From Hymenobacter sp. YIM 151858-1 (lineage in GTDB: Bacteria > Bacteroidota > Bacteroidia > Cytophagales > Hymenobacteraceae), in the NCBI RefSeq assembly GCF_025979705.1, contig NZ_CP110136.1, positions 558,001-622,000 on the forward strand: a DNA stretch of 64,000 bases, in the 5' to 3' direction. A program made the translations under genes and the position numbers. How positions within the stretch are numbered: the stretch's first letter is position 1; the number at the start of each line of letters is the position of its first letter. The notes below the pieces were generated by a model, which worked only from the letters and a program-made list of their open reading frames with translations, was not told where the DNA came from and did no database searches. Positions 9,722 through 16,932 of the stretch are shown in pieces.

Positions 9722-10531
9722 ATGCAAGGAAAAGTAGTACTTATTACAGGCGGCACCTCGGGCATCGGCCAGGCGTGCGCCGTGGTTTTTGGGCGCGCCG
9801 GTGCCCGCATAGCCTTCACCGGCCGCGACGAAGCCCGTCTGCAGGAAACCAGCCAGCAGCTACAGGCGCTGGGCATCCGCAACCTGGCTATTCGGGCCGA
9901 TGTGGGCGACGAAGCCGATTGCCAGCGCGCCGTGGCCGAAACGGTGCAAGCGTTCGGGCAGCTCGATGTGCTGATCAACAATGCCGGCATTTCCATGCGC
10001 GCCACCTTTGCCGATGCTTCGGTGGAGGTAATCCGCAAGCTGATGCAAACGAACTTCTTCGGCACGGTTTACACTACCAAGTACGCCCTGCCCCACATCC
10101 AGCGCAACCGCGGCAGCATCGTGGGAATTTCGAGCATTGCGGGCTACCGTGGCCTGCCGGGCCGCACGGGCTATTCGGCCTCCAAGTTTGCCATGAACGG
10201 CTTCCTCGAATCGTTGCGCACCGAGCTCATGCCCCAGGGCGTGCACGTGCTCACGGCGTGCCCGGGCTTTACCGCATCCAACATCCGCAACACCGCTTTG
10301 GCCGCCGATGGCTCGCAGCAAGGCGAGTCGCCGCGCGACGAAGCCCGCATGATGACCAGCGAAGAAGTGGCCGACCACATCCTGCGCGCGGTGCAACAGC
10401 GGCGCCCTACACTGGTGCTTACCGGCAAAGGCAAGCTTACCGTGTTTCTGAACAAGTGGCTGCCCGCCAGCATTATGGATAAGCTGGTGCTCAACGAGTT
10501 CAAAAAAGAAAAGGACTCGCCGGTGCGGTAA
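9722..10531 (+). CDS. SDR family NAD(P)-dependent oxidoreductase
   Basis: A 269-residue classical short-chain dehydrogenase/reductase, a cytosolic Rossmann-fold oxidoreductase. The cofactor motif TGGTSGIG is at residues about 9-16, NNAG at about 88-91, a catalytic Ser in ISSIAG, and the active-site pair Tyr151 and Lys155 in YSASK. The C-terminus is extended relative to minimal SDRs and has a hydrophobic stretch (KLTVFLNKWLPASIMDKLV), as in DHRS7-like members. The substrate cannot be read from sequence. It stands alone, divergent from the GEVED protein, and is followed by a long hairpin. Confidence 0.9.
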   Translation: MQGKVVLITGGTSGIGQACAVVFGRAGARIAFTGRDEARLQETSQQLQALGIRNLAIRADVGDEADCQRAVAETVQAFGQLDVLINNAGISMRATFADASVEVIRKLMQTNFFGTVYTTKYALPHIQRNRGSIVGISSIAGYRGLPGRTGYSASKFAMNGFLESLRTELMPQGVHVLTACPGFTASNIRNTALAADGSQQGESPRDEARMMTSEEVADHILRAVQQRRPTLVLTGKGKLTVFLNKWLPASIMDKLVLNEFKKEKDSPVR

Positions 10532-10549
10532 GCCTACGTGCCGCATACC

Positions 10550-10596
10550 CCAAAGCCAAGCCGGCGCCCCTAGGTGGGGCGCCGGCTTGGCTTTGG
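10550..10596. terminator. Long hairpin after the SDR gene (probable transcription end)
   Basis: A perfect 21-bp inverted repeat (10550-10570 with 10576-10596) whose 5-nt loop is TAGGT, so a CCTAGG motif sits at the tip. No T-run follows on either strand. It separates the convergent SDR and TPR/SH3 genes and probably acts as a bidirectional transcription barrier. Confidence 0.6.
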
Positions 10597-10698
10597 CAGG
10601 ACTCATTAATTTTCGGCACCAACCCAATAGCACCCCGGGCCAGGCTGTTTCAGCCCCCAACGGGTGCTGCCCCGGGTAGCACCTAGGGTTGGTTCGGG

Positions 10699-11424
10699 CT
10701 AGTTGATGAGCACTAAATCGTGCTGCCGGATGTAGGCGGTACGGCCGCGCCAGAGCACCTTAATCCAGATATCTTCCCGCCCCTGCACCAGCAGCCGGTC
10801 GCCGGCGGCGGCGGTGCTCAGCCAGCTCGCGCCTGCGCTTGGCGCCGTCATGAGCACGGCCCGCGGCCTGCACACCAGGCCCGTAGCGGGCGTATCGAAC
10901 ACGTTCAGAAAGGCGCCTACCAGCACTAGGTACACGCCGTAGAGGAGCCACCACCCGCGCGCTGCACCTCTGCGGCGGAGCACCAGCAAGGTACCCGCCG
11001 CCACCGCAACCCCCAGCAAGCTTTGCAGCACCGTGGGGTAATAGCGGCGGAAAGTAAGCGCTACCTGCTGGCGCCACGTGCTTGGGTAGCCCGTGAGCCG
11101 GTGGGTTACGGCCAGCTCCGTCATTTTGCGCCACACGGCCGTGCTGGGGTAGTGCGCCTGGTACAGGTTGAGGTAGTACAGCGCCGAAGGGTACTGGTCG
11201 CGGCTTTCCTGCACCGCCGCCAGCCGCAGCAGCATTTGCGGGCTGGCTTGCCCTTGGCCAAGCACCTGTTTGTAAAGCTGGTATGCCTCCGCGGGCTTAC
11301 CCGCGTTGAAAAGAGAGTCGGCTTTTTTTGTGAGGAAAATTTGCTCCTGAGCCTGAGTTACTTGGCTGGAAAAAGCCCACAGGAGCCAAAAAAGCACGAC
11401 TTTTTTTGCCGAAAAGTTTGGCAT
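10699..11424 (-). CDS. BatE-like TPR and SH3 domain membrane protein
   Basis: A 241-residue protein with a signal peptide (VVLFWLLWAFSSQVTQA) and a short TPR region (ADSLFNAGKPAEAYQLYKQVLG ... YPSALYYLNLYQ). Two membrane segments follow (VLQSLLGVAVAAGTLLVL and WWLLYGVYLVLVGAFLNVF), then a bacterial SH3-like tail (DRLLVQGREDIWIKVLWRGRTAYIRQHDLVLI). This matches the layout of BatE of the Bat aerotolerance operons, but no batA-D genes are nearby, so the role is unknown. The start at 11424 is preferred because it begins directly at the signal peptide. The tRNA-Lys -33 box lies inside its first codons on the opposite strand. Confidence 0.7.
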   Translation of the reverse strand: MPNFSAKKVVLFWLLWAFSSQVTQAQEQIFLTKKADSLFNAGKPAEAYQLYKQVLGQGQASPQMLLRLAAVQESRDQYPSALYYLNLYQAHYPSTAVWRKMTELAVTHRLTGYPSTWRQQVALTFRRYYPTVLQSLLGVAVAAGTLLVLRRRGAARGWWLLYGVYLVLVGAFLNVFDTPATGLVCRPRAVLMTAPSAGASWLSTAAAGDRLLVQGREDIWIKVLWRGRTAYIRQHDLVLIN

Positions 11425-11449
11425 CAATAAATCCGACCTACTACTTTTG
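11417..11449 (+). promoter_or_regulatory. Bacteroidota-type promoter of tRNA-Lys
   Basis: TTTG at 11417-11420 and TACTTTTG at 11442-11449 match the Bacteroidota -33 TTTG and -7 TAnnTTTG elements with a 21-nt spacer. Transcription would begin near 11455, about 40 nt before the mature tRNA. The -33 box overlaps the beginning of the divergent TPR/SH3 gene. Confidence 0.7.
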
Positions 11450-11493
11450 TGCCACAATCAACGACAGCAGGTCGCTGAAACCACAAAGAAAAC

Positions 11494-11566
11494 GATTCTG
11501 TAGCTCAGCTGGTAGAGCAATACACTTTTAATGTATGGGTCCTGGGTTCGAATCCCAGCGGAATCA
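11494..11566 (+). tRNA. tRNA-Lys (anticodon UUU)
   Basis: A complete 73-nt cloverleaf. Acceptor stem GATTCTG pairs with CGGAATC (one T-G pair), D-stem GCTC/GAGC, anticodon stem ATACA/TGTAT with loop CTTTTAA (anticodon TTT), a 5-nt variable loop, T-stem CTGGG/CCCAG with loop TTCGAAT, and discriminator A. CCA is not encoded. An intrinsic terminator follows after 5 nt, so it is a single-gene transcript. Confidence 0.97.
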
Positions 11567-11571
11567 CTCCA

Positions 11572-11600
11572 AAGCCTCGCACTGCGGGGCTTTTTTGTTT
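11572..11600 (+). terminator. Intrinsic terminator of tRNA-Lys
   Basis: AAGCCTCGC / GCGGGGCTT stem with one T-G pair and a 3-nt loop, followed by TTTTTTGTTT. Confidence 0.92.
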
Positions 11601-11667
11601 AGCGCCTGTTTGGGGCAGCATTCGTAGCTGCTTTCATTCTCTGGAAGTAGCAATTACGCTCGGCTAC

Positions 11668-11704
11668 CAAAATACCCCGGCAGATTTACTGCCGGGGTAT
11701 TTTG
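11668..11704 (-). terminator. Terminator hairpin overlapping the end of a small membrane protein gene
   Basis: Stem CAAAATACCCCGGCAG / CTGCCGGGGTATTTTG with a short loop. On the minus strand the last codons of the 62-residue protein form the 5' arm, the TAA stop codon sits in the loop, and the 3' arm ends in TATTTTG. Confidence 0.8.
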
Positions 11705-11874
11705 GTATATCCGTAGCCGTTGTAAAAATCCCGGAAAGAGTAGTAGTCGGCTTGGCTGCCTGGGCTGAAAGTAGTGCGTGGCGCTGTACCGGGTTGCGCA
11801 TGCAATAGTGCTTTGTAAGCAACCAAGGCGCCTAGTGCGACAAGCACCAGAACCGCCAACAACAGGAGTAGCAT
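11686..11874 (-). CDS. Small single-pass membrane protein, unknown function
   Basis: A 62-residue protein. Residues 2-20 (LLLLLAVLVLVALGALVAY) form one strong membrane helix, followed by a short polar tail ending YNGYGYTKIPRQ. It is not recognised as a named family. Two points support a real gene: it ends exactly inside a minus-strand terminator, and it has a normal membrane-protein composition rather than the Arg/Ala/Pro-rich look of shadow frames here. It is divergent from ppsA. Confidence 0.6.
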   Translation of the reverse strand: MLLLLLAVLVLVALGALVAYKALLHAQPGTAPRTTFSPGSQADYYSFRDFYNGYGYTKIPRQ

Positions 11875-12291
11875 AGGGGTGGGGAAGTAGAAACGGGCTC
11901 CTGCTTTGTACGCGGGTTAAGACTTATTGTTGACGTTGGGAAGAGCGGTCTAGCGGCTTTTGATGCTTTGCTGCTGTTAAGCAAAGCCTGCCCCTGGTTA
12001 AGGTCTGTAATACGTTCGGCCTAGGGTAAGATGCTGGTTGGTTGAGCAGGGAAGGGGTGATGCCCAAGCATGATGTAAATCATGTAAGTGGCTGACATAA
12101 CTCGCTGTGATTGTATGGGTTGGTGGGGTAAATTGATTGCTATAGCCAGATGCCGGCGCGGCCCCTTTGAATCGGCCCCGGCATAGCTGCCCGGCGCCGC
12201 TGCCCCATGCGCTACCTAGGGCTGCTTCGCGCCGCAGTAGTGGGCGGGCAGCAACTTGTTTTCGGCACCTCAACTATTCCCCCATACTGCC
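11875..12291. other. Gene-free divergent intergenic region upstream of ppsA
   Basis: About 417 nt between the small membrane protein and ppsA. It holds two CCTAGG sites (12020 and 12215). No convincing -7 box, operator or structured leader was identified, although promoters for both flanking genes must lie here. A minus-strand frame at 11998-12273 has no recognisable features. Confidence 0.5.
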
Positions 12292-14715
12292 ATGTCACAC
12301 GAAGCTTACGCGCTTTTTTTCCGCGAGCTGGCCAACGATAAGGTTGCGCTGGTAGGAGGCAAAAATGCCTCCCTAGGTGAAATGTTCAACCGCCTCACCC
12401 CGCAGGGCATCAACGTGCCGAACGGCTTTGCCACCACCGCGGCGGCCTACTGGCTTTTCCTCGACGAGAACAACCTGCGCGAGCCGTTGGCCAGGCTTAT
12501 GGCGCAGGTAGACAAGCAGGAGTACAGCAATGTGCAGCAAATCGGCGCGCAGGCCCGCGAGCTGCTGCGCTCGGCCCGCATTCCGGCGCCGGTGGCTGCT
12601 TCTATTATTGATGCTTACCGCGAGCTATGCGCCTCCTACGACCGCGAAATACAAGTGGCCGTGCGCAGCAGCGCCACCGCCGAAGATTTGCCCACCGCCA
12701 GTTTTGCCGGCCAGCACGATTCGTTCTTGAACGTGCAGGGCGAACAGGCGCTGCTGCAGGCTTGCCTGCGGTGCTACGTGTCGCTGTTCAACGACCGCGC
12801 CATCAAGTACCGCCTGCAAAACGGCTTCGACCACTTACGCGTGGCATTGTCGGTGGGTGTGCAGAAGATGGTGCGCTCCGACCTCGCCTCGGCCGGCGTG
12901 GCTTTCACCATCGAGCCCGAAACCGGGCACGATAATTTTATTTACCTGACCGGCAGCTGGGGCCTGGGCGAAAACGTGGTGCAAGGCGCCGTCAACCCCG
13001 ACGAGTTTTACCTGTTCAAGCCCGCTTTGCGCGGCGGCTTTCGGGCGCTGGTTACCAAAAAGCTCGGCGACAAAGCCAAGACCATGCGCTACGTGGAGCA
13101 GGGCACCGGCATTGTAAACACCGATACTCCCGCCGAAAAGCAGTCGGTGTACGTGCTCACCGATGCCGAGGTGGAGCAGCTGGGCCGTTGGTTTTTGCAG
13201 ATTGAGGAGCACTACGGCATGCCCATGGACATTGAATGGGCCAAAGACGGGCACGATCAGCAGCTCTACATTGTGCAGGCCCGGCCCGAAACCATTCACC
13301 ACGGGCAGCGGGCGCTGCGCCTGCACGAGTACCACCTAACCGAAAAGCACAAGGTGCTGGCCACCGGCAAAGCCGTGGGCAACCAGATTGCCTCGGGCGT
13401 GGCGCGCATCATCAGCTCGCCGGCCGAAGGGCACCGCCTGCAGCAAGGCGAAATACTGGTAACCGACAGCACTAGTCCCGACTGGAACGTTATCCTGAAG
13501 AAAGCCGCCGTAATTGTAACCAATAAAGGCGGCCGCACCAGCCACGCCGCCATTGTAGCGCGCGAGCTGGGCCTCTCGGCCGTGGTGGGCACCCAAAACG
13601 CCACCGAGCAAATTCAGGACGGGCAGCTCATCACCGTGTCGTGCGCCGAGGGCGACGAAGGCAAGGTGTTCGATGGTAAGTTGGCCTGGCAGGAAACCGA
13701 AATCGACCTGGAGAAGGTGCAGCTGCCCAGCACCAAGCCCATGCTGATCCTGGCCGACCCCGACCGAGCCTTGCAGCTAGCCCGCTACCCCAGCCAGGGG
13801 GTGGGGCTGATGCGCATGGAGTTCGTCATCAACAACGCCATTCAAATTCACCCCATGGCCTTGGTGAAGTTTGATGAGCTGCAGGACTCGCAGGCGCGCG
13901 ACGTGATTGAGCAGCTTACTGCGCACTACGACAGCAAGCCGGCCTACTTTGTGGATAAGCTGGCGCAGGCCATTGGCTTTGTGGCCGCGGCCTTTTACCC
14001 GCGCGAGGTTATCGTGCGCATGAGCGACTTCAAGACCAACGAATACGCCAACCTCATTGGCGGGCAGCAGTTTGAGCCAAGTGAGGAAAACCCGATGCTG
14101 GGCTTCCGGGGTGCCTCGCGCTACTACAGCCCGCAGTACCGCGAGGGGTTCCGGCTGGAGTGCGAAGCCCTGAAGCGCGTGCGCTCCGAAATGGGCCTCA
14201 CCAACGTGAAAGCCATGATTCCGTTTTGCCGCACCGTGGCCGAGGGCCAGCAAGTGGTAGCCCTGATGGAGGAATTTGGCCTGAAGCGCGGCGACGACGG
14301 CCTGCAGATTTACGTAATGGCCGAAATCCCGAGCAACGTAATCCTGGCCGAAGACTTCGCGCAGGTGTTCGACGGCTTCTCCATCGGCTCGAACGACCTC
14401 ACGCAGCTTACCCTAGGTATCGACCGCGACTCCTCGATTGTGAGCCACTTGTTCGACGAGCGCAACGAGGCCGTTACGCGCATGCTCGCGCAGGTTATCC
14501 GCATCAGCAAAGCCTGCGGGCGGCCCATTGGCTTGTGCGGCCAAGCCCCCAGCGACTACCCCGCGTTTGCGCAGTTCTTGGTGGCGCAGGGTATCAACAG
14601 CATTTCCTTTACGCCCGATGCGCTGCTGAAAGGCATTGCCAACATGGTGCAGGCCGAGCAGGCCGTAGCCAACGGGCAAGTGGCCACGTCGCAAGAGCAA
14701 GCAGTGCCCGCCTAA
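12292..14715 (+). CDS. ppsA: Phosphoenolpyruvate synthase
   Basis: An 807-residue PEP synthase (pyruvate, water dikinase), which converts pyruvate and ATP to PEP, AMP and phosphate for gluconeogenesis; E. coli PpsA has 792 residues. The N-terminal ATP/pyruvate-binding domain begins LVGGKNASLGEM and includes the CQVAVRSSATAEDLP-like segment (QVAVRSSATAEDLP). The swivelling phosphohistidine domain has GGRTSHAAIVAREL with the phosphorylated His at about residue 418. The C-terminal TIM barrel has NDLTQLTLGIDRDS and GLCGQAPSDYP, with the catalytic Cys at about 750. The start is ATG 12292; the in-frame upstream ATG at 12256 adds a non-conserved stretch. It is monocistronic. Confidence 0.95.
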   Translation: MSHEAYALFFRELANDKVALVGGKNASLGEMFNRLTPQGINVPNGFATTAAAYWLFLDENNLREPLARLMAQVDKQEYSNVQQIGAQARELLRSARIPAPVAASIIDAYRELCASYDREIQVAVRSSATAEDLPTASFAGQHDSFLNVQGEQALLQACLRCYVSLFNDRAIKYRLQNGFDHLRVALSVGVQKMVRSDLASAGVAFTIEPETGHDNFIYLTGSWGLGENVVQGAVNPDEFYLFKPALRGGFRALVTKKLGDKAKTMRYVEQGTGIVNTDTPAEKQSVYVLTDAEVEQLGRWFLQIEEHYGMPMDIEWAKDGHDQQLYIVQARPETIHHGQRALRLHEYHLTEKHKVLATGKAVGNQIASGVARIISSPAEGHRLQQGEILVTDSTSPDWNVILKKAAVIVTNKGGRTSHAAIVARELGLSAVVGTQNATEQIQDGQLITVSCAEGDEGKVFDGKLAWQETEIDLEKVQLPSTKPMLILADPDRALQLARYPSQGVGLMRMEFVINNAIQIHPMALVKFDELQDSQARDVIEQLTAHYDSKPAYFVDKLAQAIGFVAAAFYPREVIVRMSDFKTNEYANLIGGQQFEPSEENPMLGFRGASRYYSPQYREGFRLECEALKRVRSEMGLTNVKAMIPFCRTVAEGQQVVALMEEFGLKRGDDGLQIYVMAEIPSNVILAEDFAQVFDGFSIGSNDLTQLTLGIDRDSSIVSHLFDERNEAVTRMLAQVIRISKACGRPIGLCGQAPSDYPAFAQFLVAQGINSISFTPDALLKGIANMVQAEQAVANGQVATSQEQAVPA

Positions 14716-15056
14716 ACCTGCCACCCCGACGCACCGATTGCCCCCGGGCACCTAGGCCAACCCTAGGTGCCCGAGGGGCGGGGGCTGATACGGAGCTAAT
14801 TGTAGCGCTTAACAGGCTGTGCAAAAGTGCGCTATGGGGTAGGCTGCTGCAGCGGAATGCGTGTGTTTGCGCATCCGCTGCCGCCTAGGTGAGCGGCTAA
14901 TTGTTGCTTGGCCGTTTGGTTTTGCCGATCTGTTTGCGGGGCTTTAGCGGGCTTATGATGCAGGGCAGTTTTGGTTGCGAAGCTTGCAGCCTGCACGGCG
15001 CAACAGATGGCTGCAGGGCTCGGCGTGGCCGGCGGCACCTTCAGTCTCTTTCGTGG
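14716..15056. other. Intergenic region with paired CCTAGG inverted repeat
   Basis: Between ppsA and the convergent usp gene. Two CCTAGG sites 5 nt apart (14751 and 14762) sit in the inverted repeat GCACCTAGG / CCCTAGGTGC, shortly after the ppsA stop. A minus-strand frame (14832-15059) is not convincing as a gene. Confidence 0.5.
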
Positions 15057-15103
15057 CAAAGGCCCGGCCCGCGCAGTGCAGCACTGCGCGGGCCGGGCCT
15101 TTG
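15057..15103. terminator. Very long perfect hairpin between convergent genes
   Basis: A perfect 23-bp inverted repeat (15057-15079 with 15081-15103) with a single central base, G+C rich and edged by AAA/TTT. It lies 17 nt past the stop codon of the usp gene and probably ends transcription from both sides. Confidence 0.75.
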
Positions 15104-15119
15104 CTTGCCGGATGATGCT

Positions 15120-16007
15120 TTAAGCTTCGGGCATTGCGCCGCTGTTGGCGGCGGGTTGTTTGGCGTGTTGCGCCTGCGGCTTGGGTTCGGTTACCGGAAC
15201 AACCATCATGGGCACCCGGGTGCGGGCCATTACCTGCGCCGTTACGCTCCGATGAAACACCTCGCTTAGGTAGCTGCGGCTGCGGGCCATAAGCAGTACG
15301 AGGTCGGCGCCTACGTCTTGCTGGGCTTCCATAATGCCCGTGGCGGCGCTTTTGTGCAGGTAGCCGCGCAGGCTGAGGCTGCGGTTGGGCGCCAGGCCGC
15401 TGTGCTGCACGGCCCGCAGCGCCCGGGTGCAGCCCGCGTTGTCCTCCACCTCCGATACGTACGCCACCGTCAGCTCCGTACCCATGTGGCGCAGCAGTGG
15501 CGTAACCACTTTGGCCGCTTCGGTGAGTTCGAAGGCTTCGCGGTCGGCGGCTACGAGCAGCTGTTGGGGTGGGTTGGGGGCGGTGCCCTCGGGCACCAGC
15601 AGCAGCGGCAGCTGCGCGGCCCGCAGCAGATCGAGGGTGGTGGCGCTCACCTGCTCGGGCGAGTTGTGGCTCGCCGCCGGCAAGCCCAGCACAAACACGG
15701 CCGGGTAGTAGCGCGCCGCCAGATCGGCCGCCACCGTGGGCAGCAAATCGGTGGTAACCTCCACCGTGGCCGGGACGCGCAGCTGGGCGGCCAGCTGCGC
15801 CAGCAGCGCCTCCGTATCGGCCGATTGCTCAAGCTCCTGGCGCCGCCAGGCTTCGCCGGCAAACACGTAGGGGTCGTAAAGCGAGGCGCGGTTGGCATGT
15901 AGCAGCACCAGCTGGCCTCCTTGGGCGCTGGCCAGCGCATCGGCGTACTGCAGCGCCGCCCGCGCAGGCGGGTAAAAGTTCGTCAGAACAATGAAGGTGG
16001 TGCCCAT
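15120..16007 (-). CDS. Universal stress protein with two UspA domains
   Basis: A 295-residue cytosolic protein built of two tandem UspA folds (about 1-145 and 146-285). The first opens TFIVLTNFYPPARAALQYA; the second opens LLVAADREAFELTEAAK and ends ARSRSYLSEVFHRSVTAQVMARTRVPMMVVP. The G-x2-G-x9-G(S/T) ATP-binding signature is not clearly conserved in either half, so ATP binding is uncertain. The C-terminus is a low-complexity Gln/Ala/Pro tail. Such proteins are usually stress-induced in Bacteroidota; no partner gene is adjacent. Confidence 0.85.
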   Translation of the reverse strand: MGTTFIVLTNFYPPARAALQYADALASAQGGQLVLLHANRASLYDPYVFAGEAWRRQELEQSADTEALLAQLAAQLRVPATVEVTTDLLPTVAADLAARYYPAVFVLGLPAASHNSPEQVSATTLDLLRAAQLPLLLVPEGTAPNPPQQLLVAADREAFELTEAAKVVTPLLRHMGTELTVAYVSEVEDNAGCTRALRAVQHSGLAPNRSLSLRGYLHKSAATGIMEAQQDVGADLVLLMARSRSYLSEVFHRSVTAQVMARTRVPMMVVPVTEPKPQAQHAKQPAANSGAMPEA

Positions 16008-16085
16008 GATGAAAAGCCAGGTAAGGGGGCAGGTGGAAAGGAGCGGAAACCTAGGCGCTGCGCCAGGCCTAAAAGGGCTGCGTGG

Positions 16086-16310
16086 TTAATAAGCGCTGCC
16101 GTACACGCCCAGGGCGTGGGCATTGCGCAGGCCCTCGGCTTCGGTCAGGGTGTCGTTGAGGCGGTGCTGACCTAGGGGCGAGGAGTAAGCCTCGGCCGTG
16201 GCAGCCCACGCCTGGCGGCCCGAATACTTGCCAAGCTGGCCGGAGCCGTGGTGCAAGGAGGCTGACCGCCCGGAGCGCGGGCGCAACGTCGGAGCAGTGC
16301 GGTAGTTCAT
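16086..16310 (-). CDS. Candidate small protein, unknown function
   Basis: A 74-residue frame starting MNYRTAPTLRPRSGRSASLH and ending ALGVYGSAY. The composition (Tyr, Gly, Ser, Leu, with a TLTEAEGLRNAHALGVYG tail) is less skewed than shadow frames here, and an AT-rich, promoter-like stretch lies about 120-190 bp upstream. Upstream in-frame ATGs exist (16397) but give an Arg/Gln-rich extension. No known family is recognised. Read 59 nt after the usp start on the same strand. Confidence 0.4.
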   Translation of the reverse strand: MNYRTAPTLRPRSGRSASLHHGSGQLGKYSGRQAWAATAEAYSSPLGQHRLNDTLTEAEGLRNAHALGVYGSAY

Positions 16311-16436
16311 AAGCGGCGAGGTAAGTGAAATGAAGCGAAGCCGAGCCTGTAGGTGCCGCCCTTGCAACTGCAGGCGGTGCACAAAGTGCAGTAGCAAGTT
16401 GCCTGGTATTCAGGGGGTATTGCATGACGTGCGTTA

Positions 16437-16500
16437 ATAAATATACTGACTTATATCATATTAAATATTAGCTTAATATTATTGTTGTGCTTGGTGTCGG
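16437..16500. promoter_or_regulatory. AT-rich island, probable promoter region
   Basis: About 60 bp of strongly AT-rich sequence in an otherwise GC-rich window. On the minus strand it contains TATATTTA, a near match to the TAnnTTTG -7 box. It lies upstream of the small minus-strand frame at 16086-16310. Confidence 0.35.
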
Positions 16501-16538
16501 CCGTTGTAAGCGCTTAAACTTAAGCGCAGTAGTGCCCG

Positions 16539-16582
16539 AGCAGCCCCGCCCGGGGCCGGGCTTGGCCCCGGGCGGGGCTGCT
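16539..16582. terminator. Long GC-rich hairpin
   Basis: A perfect 18-bp inverted repeat (16539-16556 with 16565-16582) with an 8-nt loop. A smaller palindrome GCGCTTAA/TTAAGCGC lies just left at 16510-16527. It sits downstream of a possible small membrane protein on the minus strand. No T-run follows. Confidence 0.5.
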
Positions 16583-16635
16583 TCGTAACGCCGGCTGCCG
16601 CGTACCTAAGCGCACCAAGTGCCTGCACGCGCGGC

Positions 16636-16737
16636 TTAGTAGATCCAGGGGCCGTTTTGGGCCGAGCGGTACTGGTGCCAGCTGATGGCGGCCAGCATCA
16701 GCACTACCAATGAAAACCAGAAGGTGGGGGTTACCAT
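16636..16737 (-). CDS. Candidate 33-residue membrane peptide
   Basis: A short frame beginning MVTPTFWFSLVVLMLAA and ending RSAQNGPWIY: one hydrophobic helix and a basic/aromatic tail. The frame stays open further upstream and could start earlier. It is followed 54 nt later by a strong hairpin. It is divergent from the P-type ATPase gene, and a link to it is only speculation. Confidence 0.35.
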   Translation of the reverse strand: MVTPTFWFSLVVLMLAAISWHQYRSAQNGPWIY

Positions 16738-16932
16738 GGCTATCAAAAGAAAAGAGGTGAACACTGCGCACAGTGGCCAACCGGCCAGCCGAAAGATGCG
16801 GCTACGCCATAGCCCATGGCAATGACGATGGTCAATGCAAATGGTGCTCAAAGTCAGGCGTACAGCTTCGCGCGGGTGCGATATTTCGGTGCCCGCAGCC
16901 CGCACTGCTACATCCGCTAAGCCGTTAGTTTT

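Noticed and set aside
11998-12273. 91-codon minus-strand frame upstream of ppsA
   Set aside because: No domain or signal, mixed composition, and it would occupy the promoter region needed by ppsA.
14832-15059. 75-codon minus-strand frame between ppsA and usp
   Set aside because: Pro/Ala/Lys-rich and runs into the 23-bp hairpin; no support.
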